Below, one piece after another: positions 1 through 10,024 of a DNA stretch of 64,000 bases. The DNA lies in assembly GCA_028292265.1 (NCBI GenBank), contig JAQGMR010000053.1, positions 1 to 64,000 of the forward strand, read 5' to 3'. The position numbers and the translations under genes were made by a program. Under the pieces are notes generated by a model. It worked only from the letters and a program-made list of their open reading frames with translations, did no database searches and was not told the origin of the DNA. The stretch is from Herminiimonas sp. GTDB taxonomy: Bacteria > Pseudomonadota > Gammaproteobacteria > Burkholderiales > Burkholderiaceae_D. Position 1 is the first letter of the stretch. Every line of letters starts with the position of its first letter.

Positions 1-1
1 G

Positions 2-244
2 CGTGCAGCATATGTTCGGCAAGTCAAAAGCGCGGTCAGGCCCGGTGGACACGTCATCGTCGCGACATTTGGTTTAGACGGCCCTCTTCAGTGCAGCGGC
101 CTGGACGTAGTTCGATATGGGCCGACAGAATTACACGCGCAGTTCGGTGACTCCTTCGCACTTATTGACTACGCCATAGATAATCACCACACACCTTCGG
201 ACTCCGTTCAGCAGTTCGTCTATTGTTACTGTCGGCTTTCCTGA
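2..244 (+). CDS. C-terminal part of a class I SAM-dependent methyltransferase (5' end outside the window)
   Basis: An open frame runs from the window edge to a TGA at 242-244 and gives about 80 residues without a start codon. The stretch RPGGHVIVATFGLDGP, then a GL-VVRY segment, then QQFVYCYCR near the end, is the typical C-terminal half of small class I methyltransferases in proteobacteria: strand beta-5 followed by the conserved tail. The SAM-binding glycine loop would lie upstream of the window, so the substrate cannot be read. The frame is clearly coding by its protein pattern. It is incomplete because of the window border, not because of damage. Confidence 0.8.
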   Translation, partial: RAAYVRQVKSAVRPGGHVIVATFGLDGPLQCSGLDVVRYGPTELHAQFGDSFALIDYAIDNHHTPSDSVQQFVYCYCRLS

Positions 245-722
245 CCAACTTATTGACGGCTAAGCATTTAAAAGGTGGAATTGCGCCCTAGCGCATGGCT
301 GCGCGGCGGAGTAGTAACCTTGAGCCTTGTGGTCAGTGGCGACGGCACGGAGCGAACCATGAGTTGTTGTAGTCATTGCCTCGACGCAGAGGGGCTCTTC
401 AGTCGGCGAGTTGCGCAGCGGGAGCTTCGAGGTTACCAAAAGAACGGGCCTCGCCTCACGACTCCGCTCCTATTGCGCGCCATCGGCCCGCCACGGTCAA
501 CCAGTTGACGTAAACGCCCTGACCAAGGCATTGCCAAGTGTGCATATTGACGACAGCGATTATGGGTCTTGCCCGCGCATGGTCGACGTCGACTGGGGAT
601 CATTGGCCGACGCGCCATAACGCTTGAACCAGCGGTGTGCGTCTCGAACAGCCTCTGCACTCTGGACCACCAGCCCTCTCGCGTGGTACCGTATGTGGAC
701 AAAGTCCACAAAGGAGAGCGAA
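245..722. other. Stretch without a convincing gene
   Basis: Several overlapping frames are open here on both strands, but none has a ribosome binding site, a recognisable domain or a protein-like composition. The last bases (710-717, AAAGGAGAG) are the Shine-Dalgarno site of the next gene. I see no terminator hairpin or repeat worth naming. Confidence 0.5.
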
Positions 723-1373
723 GTGTCAAAATTGCTTGTGCGAGGTTTTTCAATATCGGTTGACGGATATGGTGCCGGGCCGAATCAGACTCTCGAGAAT
801 CCGCTTGGCGTGGGAGGCCCCAGTCTTCACAAATGGGCTTTTGCCACGAAGACGTTTCAAAAAATGTTCGGCAACGATGGTGGCGGTGAAGCAGGCCTCG
901 ACGAAGACTTTGCCGCACGCGGATTCGTGAACATCGGCGCCTCGATTATGGGCCGCAACATGTTTGGCCCGATTCGCGGCCCGTGGCCAGACGGAGAATG
1001 GAAAGGCTGGTGGGGTCCCAACCCGCCGTATCACACCCCTGTATTCGTGTTAACCAACTATCCCCGCGAGTCGCTCACCATGGACGGCGGGACCACTTTC
1101 CACTTTGTGACTGATGGCATTCATGCCGCGCTCGAACGCGCCACCGAGGCGGCAAATGGACAAGATATTCGCCTCGGCGGTGGTGTAGCCACGGTTCGCG
1201 AGTATTTGCAGGCAGGGCTTGTTGATGAACTACACCTTGCCATCTCTCCGACGCTACTCGGGTCCGGCGAAAATCTGTTTTCCGGCATGGACTTGCCTTC
1301 GCTTGGCTACCAATGTGTCGAACACGTTGCCAGCAAGAATGCCATTCATGTCGTTCTAAAAAAGGAAAGGTAG
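723..1373 (+). CDS. Dihydrofolate reductase family protein (RibD C-terminal domain)
   Basis: A protein of 216 residues of the RibD-C/DHFR-like superfamily, NAD(P)H-dependent reductases of the cytoplasm. Visible marks are the N-terminal FSISVDGYGAGP segment (strand 1 and its loop), GASIMGRNMFGP in the middle, FVTDGIHAALERA, RLGGGVATVREYL and the ending LVDELHLAISPTLLGSGE, all in family order. The frame is open further upstream. The GTG at 723 is chosen because AAAGGAGAG lies at the right distance and homologues begin at this point. The gene stands alone. Stand-alone members of this family are common and their substrates are mostly unknown; a role in riboflavin synthesis is not implied. Confidence 0.85.
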   Translation: MSKLLVRGFSISVDGYGAGPNQTLENPLGVGGPSLHKWAFATKTFQKMFGNDGGGEAGLDEDFAARGFVNIGASIMGRNMFGPIRGPWPDGEWKGWWGPNPPYHTPVFVLTNYPRESLTMDGGTTFHFVTDGIHAALERATEAANGQDIRLGGGVATVREYLQAGLVDELHLAISPTLLGSGENLFSGMDLPSLGYQCVEHVASKNAIHVVLKKER

Positions 1374-1648
1374 CGCAGGCGCCTTGGCCACTTCACATGC
1401 TTTGGCTGGCCAAGGCAACATCCGCCACGCTCTGCCGCGTAGACCTCTGCACGGCATGTCGAACGGGATATGGTCACCTTTTACAGATACAGGTCGACCG
1501 GCAATTGCACGGACGGGTCTTGCTGCTTCTCGTCAACAAGAGGGCGCACTGGTCGATTGCGTCGAAAATGACTTCCTTCAAATCGACCCTGGATTCACTC
1601 AGCGCCACCAGTCCGTGACTCACGCTGGAGGCATCTCGGTCGCGCATC

Positions 1649-1900
1649 CTATTTCTGCTCCGGGTCTGTACTAACGGACCCTCGTCTCTCCGGTGGAAGC
1701 AACAAGGCCCTTCGCGCAACGGCGAGCGGGACCATCCGTGATGACAGGAATGCAGCCGCGCATTCAAGTCCGTGGTTATCAAGCATCGCTAGCCCTTCGT
1801 CGACGATTGCTGCAGTCGCCAAATCGGTACGCGGGATGAATCCTTCAGTCAGCTTTTGATTCCCGCCGTCAGGAAGAGCGGAGTCAGGGGGCGTGTTCAT
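1649..1900 (-). CDS. Small conserved-looking hypothetical protein
   Basis: An 83-residue frame on the minus strand with an AAGGAG site about 11 bases before the ATG at 1900; a TTG at 1906 is a less likely start. The protein has an acidic, proline-rich first third and a helical centre (LATAAIVDEGLAMLDNHG, then AAAFLSSRMVPLAVARRALL). I do not know its function. The helical part resembles small hypothetical proteins of Burkholderiales that I recall only vaguely. It shows no signal peptide, membrane segment or metal-binding cysteines. The good ribosome binding site and ordered composition argue that it is real. Confidence 0.6.
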   Translation of the reverse strand: MNTPPDSALPDGGNQKLTEGFIPRTDLATAAIVDEGLAMLDNHGLECAAAFLSSRMVPLAVARRALLLPPERRGSVSTDPEQK

Positions 1901-2642
1901 AGTCAATTTTCTCCTTGCAAAGCGGCGACTTTGCTAACGGAGCATTAAGCACTTAACATTCCACGCCGGATGACGCCTCACGCACTGCCGAATTGGTGGC
2001 GTTATTGCCGCTGCAGTCCCAGGAACATTCGTAATGAGCACTGGGAAATCGATCCTGTATAGCGCGCCGCTGCTCTCCGCTCGCGGAGACCATCTGACAG
2101 GCCAGCATATATTTTGGGCCGCTGGTCACACTGCGTTGCCTCGGATACAAAGCAATTCCCTTCTATCGTTACACAACGTCAAATCGCAGAAGTCTGCAGG
2201 ACAGATTGCATGGACCGACGTGGACCGACTGTCGCCAGTTTAGACCGCTGCCTTGCAAGATGCCTTGGCCGGAAAAGATGACGCGCTTGCTGCAATTCTT
2301 GCGCGCCATTTCATGAATAAGGCTCATAAGGTCATGCGGATTTTAGCCACTAATCAAACCGCCCTCAATTCATTACAGTAGCTGACACCCAAGCAATTGC
2401 CTCGCCAATGCCGACAAATTTATCGTCGGCACGTTCCTGACCGCGGTACCTACTATGCCCGCCATACAGCGGAACAAGACAACAGCCGACTGATCATAAT
2501 TAGGCAATACCACCTGCGGTTCCACATCGTAGGGCTGGCTTCTCGCAAGAAAATAACCAGCCGTAAATCTGCCGCGCGGTTTCGGCTGCCGTGACACCGT
2601 TTTATGGTCCACACCCGTTTCCGACATACAAGGAGCCCCAAG
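1901..2642. other. Intergenic region before the aldehyde oxidoreductase operon
   Basis: About 740 bases with no gene that I can support. It must hold the promoters of the small minus-strand gene and of the paoABC-like operon, though no clear -35/-10 pair stands out. The frame 2244-2381 reads like the last helices of an FCD-type regulator (AALQDALAGKDDALAAILAR) but has an in-frame stop directly upstream and no start, so at best it is a fossil. AAGGAG at 2631-2636 is the ribosome binding site of the next gene. Confidence 0.45.
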
Positions 2643-3290
2643 ATGGCCGACTTCAATCTTCGGCGACGCAACTTCCTCAAGACATCGACGGCTGCAGGCG
2701 GTGCCGTTGTCGCCGGAAACCTCATGTCCGAGGCAGAGGCCGCACCTGTTGCGCAGCCAGCGAATTCAGCCACGTCGGCAAGCCTGACTGTGCTGCTGCG
2801 CGTCAACGGTACTGAGCATCAGGTGATGCTCGATCCTCGCACCACACTGCTGGACGCGCTACGGGAACGCTTGAACCTCACGGGCGCCAAGAAGGGCTGT
2901 GACCAGGGCCAATGCGGCGCCTGCACAGTCATCGTCGACGGGCGCCGCATCACATCTTGCCTCACGCTGGCCGTGATGCAGGCGGGACATGACATTACAA
3001 CGATCGAGGGCTTGGGCACACCCACCAACCTGCATCCGATGCAGGCCGCCTTCGTCAAACACGACGGCTACCAATGCGGCTTCTGCACCCCAGGGCAGAT
3101 CTGTTCGGCCGTGGCCATGCTGGAGGAAGTGAAAGCTGGCATTCCAAGCCATGTCACCGCCGACCTAACGAAGCGGTCCGAGGCGACGGTTGCAGAGTTT
3201 CGCGAACGGATGAGCGGCAATATATGCCGCTGCGGCGCCTATTCCAACATCCAGGAAGCGATCGCCGAAGTCGCCGGAGTGAAAGCATGA
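2643..3290 (+). CDS. paoA: Periplasmic aldehyde oxidoreductase, iron-sulfur subunit
   Basis: A 215-residue [2Fe-2S] subunit of a xanthine-oxidase-family aldehyde oxidoreductase. Residues 7-14 (RRRNFLKT) form a twin-arginine signal, so the complex should be folded in the cytoplasm and exported to the periplasm. A plant-type ferredoxin domain carries C86, C91, C94 and C106; the second cluster domain has C145, C148, C195 and C197. Length and motif order match E. coli PaoA (YagT). The ATG at 2643 follows AAGGAG. The stop overlaps the start of paoB in ATGA, so translation is probably coupled. The complex oxidises aldehydes to acids, likely for detoxification; the exact substrate cannot be read. 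Confidence 0.92.
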   Translation: MADFNLRRRNFLKTSTAAGGAVVAGNLMSEAEAAPVAQPANSATSASLTVLLRVNGTEHQVMLDPRTTLLDALRERLNLTGAKKGCDQGQCGACTVIVDGRRITSCLTLAVMQAGHDITTIEGLGTPTNLHPMQAAFVKHDGYQCGFCTPGQICSAVAMLEEVKAGIPSHVTADLTKRSEATVAEFRERMSGNICRCGAYSNIQEAIAEVAGVKA

Positions 3291-4237
3291 AATCGTTCAC
3301 TTATGAAAGGGCCAATTCGCCGGCCGAGGCGGCTGCCTCCGCGGCCCGCATTCAGGGCGCGAAGTTTATCGCCGGCGGCACAAACCTTCTGGATCTGATG
3401 AAGCTGCAGATCGAGACGCCGGTTCACTTGATAGACGTAAACGACCTCGCACTCAACAAGATAGAAGCGACCACAGAGGGAGGACTGAGGATCGGTGCGC
3501 TGGTGCGCAACACCGATCTGGCGGCTGACGCCCAGGTGCGGCGGGATTACGGCGTGCTGTCCCGAGCGCTGGTCGCGGGTGCGTCTGGCCAACTGCGGAA
3601 CCAGGCAACCACGGCCGGCAATCTGTTGCAGCGGACCCGTTGTCCGTACTTCTACGACACCAATCAACCGTGCAACAAGCGGCAGCCGGGCAGCGGTTGC
3701 GGCGCAATGGGCGGCTATAGTCGGCAACACGCCATTGTCGGCGTGAGCGACGCATGCATTGCCACGCACCCGAGCGACATGGCAGTGGCGATGCGCGTGC
3801 TCGATGCATCGGTTGAAACCGTCCGTCCCAATGGCTCGATGCGCACCATACCGATTGCCGATTTCCACCGGCTACCGGGCAATACGCCGCACATCGAGAC
3901 TTCGCTTGAACCCGGTGAACTGATCACTGCAGTGACCCTGCCGAAGCCGGTCGGCGGCAAGCAGATTTATCACAAGGTTCGCGACCGCGCCTCCTATGCG
4001 TTCGCGCTGGTTTCGGTCGCTGCGATCGTGCAACGCGATGGCACGGGCCGGGTGGCGCTCGGCGGCGTGGCGCACAAGCCGTGGCGTGTGGAAGCTGCCG
4101 AGCAGGACCTGCCGCGGGGCGCCAAGGTGGTCGCGGACAGGCTGTTGGAGAAACCGCGCACGACGGATGACAACGCATTCAAGGTGCTACTCGTGGAGCG
4201 CACGATCGCCTCCGTCCTCACCGAAGCGAAAGGCTGA
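3287..4237 (+). CDS. paoB: Periplasmic aldehyde oxidoreductase, FAD-binding subunit
   Basis: A 316-residue FAD subunit of the molybdenum hydroxylase encoded with its neighbours. The FAD-binding part shows [13 protein letters not shown] at about residues 27-40 and TTAGNLLQ at 108-115. It is followed by a cysteine group C119, C129, C138 and C157, which in E. coli PaoB holds an extra [4Fe-4S] cluster that most xanthine oxidases lack. This marks it as the PaoB type. It has no signal peptide and should travel on the Tat signal of the small subunit. The start overlaps the paoA stop by four bases, and three bases separate it from paoC. Confidence 0.92.
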   Translation: MKSFTYERANSPAEAAASAARIQGAKFIAGGTNLLDLMKLQIETPVHLIDVNDLALNKIEATTEGGLRIGALVRNTDLAADAQVRRDYGVLSRALVAGASGQLRNQATTAGNLLQRTRCPYFYDTNQPCNKRQPGSGCGAMGGYSRQHAIVGVSDACIATHPSDMAVAMRVLDASVETVRPNGSMRTIPIADFHRLPGNTPHIETSLEPGELITAVTLPKPVGGKQIYHKVRDRASYAFALVSVAAIVQRDGTGRVALGGVAHKPWRVEAAEQDLPRGAKVVADRLLEKPRTTDDNAFKVLLVERTIASVLTEAKG

Positions 4238-4240
4238 CCC

Positions 4241-6508
4241 ATGAAATTCGACACCCCTGCCACCACCAATCCGATCGATCAACTCAAGGTTGTAGGCCAG
4301 CCGGTGGACCGTATAGATGGCCCGCTCAAGACCACCGGGACCGCTCCTTACGCCTATGACCGGCATGACGTGGTCGCAAATCAGGCCTATGGTTATGTGC
4401 TTGGTTCTGCCATCCCGAAAGGGCGCATTATTTCGATGGATCTCGCCGCCGCGGAAGCTGCGCCTGGGGTGATTGCAATCGTCACCGCCGGCAATGCTGG
4501 CAAACTGGCCAAAGGCAGTCGCAATACCGCTCTGCTGCTGGGCGGCCCTGAAATCCAGCACTATCATCAGGCTGTCGCGCTGATTGTTGCCGGCACCTTC
4601 GAGCAGGCGCGCGCGGCCGCACATCTCGTGCGCGTCAACACTGCGCGGGCCCAAGGTGCATACGATCTTGCGGCACAGAAGGATAGCGCGCCGGTGGCCA
4701 AAAGCACATCCGGCGGCGGATCCGCTGAAAGCGCGGTGGGGAACTTCGCCGGGGCGTTTGCCTCGGCACCCGTTCAGCTGGACGCCACCTATTCCACCGC
4801 CAACGAGTCCCACTCGATGATGGAGCCTCACGCCACCGTTGCGGCGTGGGATGGCGACCAGCTAACTGTATGGACTTCCACGCAGATGGTCGGGTCCACC
4901 GTTGACGACTTGGCGCGCACGCTAGGCATAGCCAAGGAAAAAGTCCGCGTCGTGTCGCCTTACATCGGTGGCGGGTTCGGCGCAAAACTCTTTTTGCGCT
5001 CCGACGCTTTACTGGCGGCGCTCGGCGCTCGTGCTGCCGGCCGGCCCGTCAAGGTTTCGCTGACCCGCGCCCTGATACCCAACAACACGGTTCATCGTTC
5101 GGCGACGATTCAGCGCCTGCGTATCGGTGCAACGCGGGACGGCAACATCACCGCTATCGGGCACGAAAACTGGTCCGGCGATCAGCCGGGCGGCAAGCCC
5201 GAAGCGGCCGCAGTCCCGGTTCGATCCCTTTACGCCGGCCCACACCGCATGACGGCGAACCGGCTCGCCGTGCTTGACCTGCCCGAAGCGAATGCCATGC
5301 GAGCTCCCGGCGAAGCGCCTGGCATGGCGACGCTGGAAATTGCGATGGATGAGATGGCCGAGAAGCTCGGCATGGATCCGATCGAATTTCGGATCAAGAA
5401 CGACACGCAGGTCGTGCCGGACCACCCGGCGAAACCCGTGTCGCAAGATCCGCAGTCCCGCGTACCTCAGGAAAAGCCTAACCCGCATCCTCCGTTTTCA
5501 AAGCGGCAGTTGGTCGAGTGCTATCGGGTCGGCGCAACGCGCTTCGGCTGGAACAAGCGCAATCCGCGACCGGGCCAGGTACGTGAAGGTAGATGGCTTG
5601 TTGGCATCGGCGTTGCATCCGCGTTGCGCAATAATTTGCTCACCAAGTCGGCGGCGCGCGTGCGCCTGGATCGCCGCGGCATCGTGACGGTCGAGACCGA
5701 CATGACTGACATAGGCACCGGCAGCTACACCATCATCGCGCAGACCGCGGCTGAGATGATGGGCGTTGCGCTCGACAAGGTGGTGGTGCGGTTGGGGGAC
5801 TCAAGCTTTCCGGTTTCCTGCGGCTCGGGCGGGCAGTGGGGCGGCAACAACTCGACCGCCGGCGTTTATGCTGCCTGCACCAGGCTGCGCGAGGCCGTGG
5901 CGCAGAAAGCAGGCTTTAATCCTAACGAAGCGGTATTCGCAGGCGGCCAGGTCCGCTTCGGATCCCGCAGCGTGTCGCTGGCCGAGGCGGCTGGCGACAG
6001 AGGTCTTGTCGCCGAAGACTTCATCGAATACGGCGACCTCGACAAGCGCTTTCAGCAAGCGACATTTGGCGCGCATTTCGTTGAGGTAGGGGTCGATGCC
6101 GCGACGGGCGAGACCCGCGTGCGACGCATGCTCGCCGTCTGCGCAGCCGGCCGCATTCTCAATCCCAAGACCGCACGCAGCCAGGTAATTGGCGCCATGA
6201 CGATGGGTGTCGGCGCCGCGCTGATGGAACATCTCGCAGTGGACAAGCGCCTGGGCTACTTCGTGAATCACGACCTTGCGAGCTACGAGGTGCCTGTGCA
6301 TGCAGACATACCTCACCAGGACGTGATCTTCCTGGACGAGACTGATCCGATCTCGTCGCCAATGAAGGCGAAAGGTATTGCGGAGCTTGGCATCTGCGGT
6401 GTTGCGGCTGCTGTCGCCAACGCAATCTACAACGCCACTGGCGTGCGGGTGCGTGACTACCCGATTACGCTCGACAAACTTCTTGCGGGATTGCCAGTGG
6501 CGATGTAA
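4241..6508 (+). CDS. paoC: Periplasmic aldehyde oxidoreductase, molybdenum cofactor subunit
   Basis: A 755-residue large subunit that binds the molybdopterin cytosine dinucleotide cofactor and carries the active site. The N-terminal domain starts with GQPVDRIDGPLKTTG. The molybdenum-binding part shows YIGGGFGAKLFLR, RAPGEAPGMATLE and the final KGIAELGICG with the expected catalytic glutamate at E715. The length is close to E. coli PaoC (732). It is the last gene of the three-gene operon. The insertion chaperone paoD (XdhC family), which follows paoC in E. coli, is missing here; the next gene is an antiporter. The operon probably relies on a chaperone encoded elsewhere. Confidence 0.92.
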   Translation: MKFDTPATTNPIDQLKVVGQPVDRIDGPLKTTGTAPYAYDRHDVVANQAYGYVLGSAIPKGRIISMDLAAAEAAPGVIAIVTAGNAGKLAKGSRNTALLLGGPEIQHYHQAVALIVAGTFEQARAAAHLVRVNTARAQGAYDLAAQKDSAPVAKSTSGGGSAESAVGNFAGAFASAPVQLDATYSTANESHSMMEPHATVAAWDGDQLTVWTSTQMVGSTVDDLARTLGIAKEKVRVVSPYIGGGFGAKLFLRSDALLAALGARAAGRPVKVSLTRALIPNNTVHRSATIQRLRIGATRDGNITAIGHENWSGDQPGGKPEAAAVPVRSLYAGPHRMTANRLAVLDLPEANAMRAPGEAPGMATLEIAMDEMAEKLGMDPIEFRIKNDTQVVPDHPAKPVSQDPQSRVPQEKPNPHPPFSKRQLVECYRVGATRFGWNKRNPRPGQVREGRWLVGIGVASALRNNLLTKSAARVRLDRRGIVTVETDMTDIGTGSYTIIAQTAAEMMGVALDKVVVRLGDSSFPVSCGSGGQWGGNNSTAGVYAACTRLREAVAQKAGFNPNEAVFAGGQVRFGSRSVSLAEAAGDRGLVAEDFIEYGDLDKRFQQATFGAHFVEVGVDAATGETRVRRMLAVCAAGRILNPKTARSQVIGAMTMGVGAALMEHLAVDKRLGYFVNHDLASYEVPVHADIPHQDVIFLDETDPISSPMKAKGIAELGICGVAAAVANAIYNATGVRVRDYPITLDKLLAGLPVAM

Positions 6509-6764
6509 CGGCATTCCAAGCTGTCAGTCCGAAGCCGACCGGATGACGGGGACGACATCGTTCATGGGACGGCGCGTTAAGTGATTTAAAAAAATCCGGG
6601 ACGGAGGTGTCCCGAAAAAAACGGCCGACCGTGTCTATGAAACCGGCTCTGACGCCGAGGCTGAAATGGGCGGCTGTCGTGGAATCCACAAGGCGTAGCC
6701 TAAGCACAAGGCTTGCCCAAGAAGAAGGCAGTCGAAGCAGAAGGCAGCCAGCGAGTAGGCGGAC

Positions 6765-8306
6765 TTGAGACAACTCGAACAACTTCTTGGCTTATTCGTG
6801 GCGGCCGTGGTTTTGGCCGCGCTGGCCCGCCGCGTCGGCGCACCATATCCGGTGTTCCTGGCGCTCGGGGGCGCGGTACTCGCGTTACTCCCCGGAGCGC
6901 CGTTGTTCACGCTGCCTCCCGACTTGGTGCTGGCTCTCTTCGTCGCACCGGTACTGCTCGACGCGGCTTACGACTCATCGCTCAGAGATCTCAAAGACAA
7001 CTGGGCGCCCGTTACCGGATTGATAATCTTCGCAGTCGGCTTCACAACCGCCGCGGTTGCCGTGGTGGCGCATGCGCTGGTGCCAGGCATCCCGTGGCCC
7101 GCAGCCATCGCGCTGGGCGCCATCGTGGCGCCGCCCGATGCCGTCGCCGCGACGGCGGTGCTTCGCCAGTTGAGCCCGCCCCATCGGATCCTGACCATAC
7201 TGGAAGGCGAAAGTCTGCTTAACGACGCCAGTTCGCTTTTGATCTACCGTCTCGCCGTCGGGGCAGTCGCCGCTGACGGCTTTACTGTCGCCACGGTTGC
7301 TCCAACCTTTTTTCTCGCGATTGTTGGCAGCCTGGTCGCGGGTCCCGCCGCCGGATGGTTCACATTGCGCGTGATGGAACGGGTGCAGCACGTTCCGACC
7401 GCCATCATTCTTCAGTTCGTATTCACGGTTGGCGTATGGATTTTCGCTGAGCAGCTTGGACTCTCTGCTGTGTTGACTATGGTTTGCTACGCGATCACGA
7501 TGGCGCGTACTGCGCCTGCGAGACTTCCCGCACGAACCCGCATACCAACGAATGCGGTGTGGGGGACAGCTGTTTTCGCGTTAAACATTCTGGCCTTTAT
7601 CTTCATCGGCCTGCAGGTCCGGCCGATTCTGGAGAATCTTGAAGCGGCGGATCGGGCGCGGTACTTTAGCTTTGCCGTGGCTGTGCTGGTCACCGTTATC
7701 CTGGTGCGCCTCGCGTGGCACATGTCCTTCAACGCAGCCGTCCGATGGCGACACCGCCAAGTCGGTTTCAATCCGCCGCGACCGATGCTCCGACCAAGTT
7801 TCAAGAGCGGCGTGATCATCTCGTGGGCCGGCATGCGGGGCATCGTTTCCCTGGCTGCGGCATTGGCGCTACCGTCGGATTTCCCGTATCGCGACCTGAT
7901 TCTACTGACCACTTTTGCAGTCGTGCTCGGCACATTGGTCATTCACGGGCTGACTCTAAAACCGCTCTTGCGCGCGCTTGACCTGCACGACGATGATCCG
8001 GTCGGCCGCGAAGAGAGCGCCGCTCGCGAGGGCGCTTTACGGGAAATCCTCGCACGCTTTGCGGGTGACGATTCCCCAGCGGCAAAAGCGGTCCAGCAGA
8101 GATTTACGGCACTGCTGACGATCGACGCCGATACCGGCGAGTCCAGGGCCCTGTCACGCAGCCCACACTATCGGCAGGCACTCCGGTCAGCCCGGCAAGC
8201 CATCCTTGCCATGCGTGCCAGCGACGAGATCGGCGACGACGCCTTCCACCGAATGGAACAGAAACTGGATTGGCTCGAGATGGCAGGAAGCAGCGACGAG
8301 CAATGA
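6765..8306 (+). CDS. Na+/H+ antiporter, CPA1 family
   Basis: A 513-residue inner-membrane antiporter. The first 400 residues are about twelve hydrophobic segments. The motifs GAIVAPPDAVAATAVLRQL and EGESLLNDASSLLIYRLAV are the core of the CPA1 exchangers, with a PD pair where electroneutral family members carry the ion-binding aspartate. The last 110 residues are a charged cytoplasmic tail. The start is a TTG at 6765 with a weak ribosome binding site; no better start lies in frame. The gene is 256 bases behind paoC and is probably separately transcribed. It should exchange sodium or potassium for protons in pH and salt homeostasis. Confidence 0.88.
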   Translation: MRQLEQLLGLFVAAVVLAALARRVGAPYPVFLALGGAVLALLPGAPLFTLPPDLVLALFVAPVLLDAAYDSSLRDLKDNWAPVTGLIIFAVGFTTAAVAVVAHALVPGIPWPAAIALGAIVAPPDAVAATAVLRQLSPPHRILTILEGESLLNDASSLLIYRLAVGAVAADGFTVATVAPTFFLAIVGSLVAGPAAGWFTLRVMERVQHVPTAIILQFVFTVGVWIFAEQLGLSAVLTMVCYAITMARTAPARLPARTRIPTNAVWGTAVFALNILAFIFIGLQVRPILENLEAADRARYFSFAVAVLVTVILVRLAWHMSFNAAVRWRHRQVGFNPPRPMLRPSFKSGVIISWAGMRGIVSLAAALALPSDFPYRDLILLTTFAVVLGTLVIHGLTLKPLLRALDLHDDDPVGREESAAREGALREILARFAGDDSPAAKAVQQRFTALLTIDADTGESRALSRSPHYRQALRSARQAILAMRASDEIGDDAFHRMEQKLDWLEMAGSSDEQ

Positions 8307-8515
8307 CACTGGCGAGACTGCGTGTGAAGGGCGCCTCGGCTCCAAGCGCTTCAACTGGTTATCGGAGTCCAAATAACCGGGAAGGACAACGGAAAACAGG
8401 CGCGTCTAAATTTCGCGCAAGCGACGCACAATACTTGGCTGGCACGATCGCCAAGGCCAGTTAGACCGCGTTCATATGCATTAAATCAAACCACTAGACA
8501 TGAAAGGAAATCGCA

Positions 8516-9382
8516 ATGAAAGACGTTATTGTAGTCATCGGGGCCGGGTCGATCGGCCAGGCGATCGCTCGACGCGTCAGCGCGGGAAAGCATGTTCTTC
8601 TAGCCGATCTGCGTGAGGACAATGCCAAGGCTGCGGCGAAGACTCTCAGCGATGCTGGATTTGAGGTGAGCACCGTGACCGTCGATGTCTCCTCCCGCGA
8701 GTCGGTGCACGGTCTCGTGGAGAGAGCGAGGTCTCTCGGTCCTGTTACCGGAGTAATCCACGCGGCAGGCGTTTCTCCGACCCAGGCTTCGCCCGCCACG
8801 ATCCTGAAAGTTGACCTGGTTGGAACGGCGCTCGTGCTTGAAGAGTTCGGAAACGTCATGGCAAGCGGCGGGGCGGCGGTTGTTATCGCGTCGCAGTCTG
8901 GACACCGGCTTCCTGCGCTCACGCCGGAGCAGAACAAGGCTTTGGCAATGACACCGGCAGACGAACTGCTCGCACTGCCAATGCTTCAGGCAGATCAGGT
9001 CACGGACCCGCTCCATGCCTACCAGATCGCCAAACGGGGTAATTCCCTGCGCGTGATGGCGGAGGCTGTGCGTTGGGGCAAACGCGGCGCGCGCGTCAAT
9101 ACCATCAGCCCTGGCATCATCATTACGCCTCTTGCCAACGACGAGCTTTCCGGCCCGCGCGGTCCGGGATATCGGCGCATGATCGAGCTGTGTCCTGCAG
9201 GCCGTGCGGGTACTCCGGATGAGGTGGGAAACGTCGGCGCTTTGCTTATGGGACCTGATGGTGCCTTTATCACGGGCAGCGACTTTCTGATGGATGGCGG
9301 CGTCACAGCCGCTTACTGGTACGGCGACCTTGCGCCCGCAAAACCGCTGCAGGAAAACTCAACGACCGATCCGCGCGAGTAA
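8516..9382 (+). CDS. SDR family oxidoreductase
   Basis: A 288-residue short-chain dehydrogenase. The nucleotide-binding loop is GAGSIGQAIARRV at the N terminus. The catalytic pair is in YQIAKRG (Y-x3-K), and GSDFLMDGGVTAAYWYG forms the end. The active-site segment is unusual because a long insertion (about 30 residues including TPADELLALPML) sits between the serine region and the tyrosine. Substrate is unknown. The ATG at 8516 follows GAAAGGAA at good distance. It is alone between the antiporter and a convergent VOC gene. Confidence 0.88.
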   Translation: MKDVIVVIGAGSIGQAIARRVSAGKHVLLADLREDNAKAAAKTLSDAGFEVSTVTVDVSSRESVHGLVERARSLGPVTGVIHAAGVSPTQASPATILKVDLVGTALVLEEFGNVMASGGAAVVIASQSGHRLPALTPEQNKALAMTPADELLALPMLQADQVTDPLHAYQIAKRGNSLRVMAEAVRWGKRGARVNTISPGIIITPLANDELSGPRGPGYRRMIELCPAGRAGTPDEVGNVGALLMGPDGAFITGSDFLMDGGVTAAYWYGDLAPAKPLQENSTTDPRE

Positions 9383-9544
9383 GCCGCTTTCGTACTTGAG
9401 AGGCGAAAAGGCAGCTGCTCGCATTTGCCTCACCCGGCCAGCGGGTCGGTCGCGGTGCTTCCAAATTGGTGCTGCGGCTTTGCAGGACCAAGGCGTGATT
9501 CTCAATTGCCATTCCGACCGGAAGTAGCGAACGCAAAGTGGACC

Positions 9545-10024
9545 TCAGCCGCGCCGTGCCGCTTCAATAGCAGCGATGTCGATTTTCTTCATGTGCATCA
9601 TCGCCTGAAAGGCGCGCGTGGCCACAGCGGGGTCCGGATCAGTAATGGCGTCTGTCAGGGCGCGTGGCGTAACCTGCCAGCTCAAACCCCACTTGTCCTT
9701 GCACCAGCCGCACACGCTTTCCTGGCCGCCGTTACTTGTTATCGCGTTCCACAAGCGATCTGTTTCGGCTTGGTCATCGGTCGCAACCTGGAATGAAAAG
9801 GCATCGTTGTGCCTAACCTGGGGGCCGCCGTTGAGTCCAAGGCAAGGGATGCCAAGGACGGTGAACTCAACGGTCAAGATGTCGCCTTTTTTGCCAGCGG
9901 GATAATCTGCAGGCGCGCGACATATCCTGCCGACGACGCTGTCCGGAAACGTCTGCGCATAGAACTGTGCCGCATCGAGGGCGGTCCCGTCGTACCAGAG
10001 ACAAATCGTATTTTTGCTAACCAT
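9545..10024 (-). CDS. VOC family protein (PhnB-like)
   Basis: A 159-residue glyoxalase/bleomycin-resistance-fold protein of the PhnB / 3-demethylubiquinone-methyltransferase-like group. It shows FYAQTFPDSVVGRI near the start, FTVLGIPCLGLNGG and WGLSWQVTP in the order usual for the group. Such proteins bind a metal or small ligand; most have no known reaction. GGAGGAAAA before the ATG at 10024 is a strong ribosome binding site. Convergent with the SDR gene upstream. Confidence 0.88.
   Translation of the reverse strand: MVSKNTICLWYDGTALDAAQFYAQTFPDSVVGRICRAPADYPAGKKGDILTVEFTVLGIPCLGLNGGPQVRHNDAFSFQVATDDQAETDRLWNAITSNGGQESVCGWCKDKWGLSWQVTPRALTDAITDPDPAVATRAFQAMMHMKKIDIAAIEAARRG

Noticed and set aside
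433..918. 161-codon open frame on the minus strand overlapping the RibD-C gene
   Set aside because: It lies opposite a well supported gene, has no ribosome site and no recognisable protein pattern.
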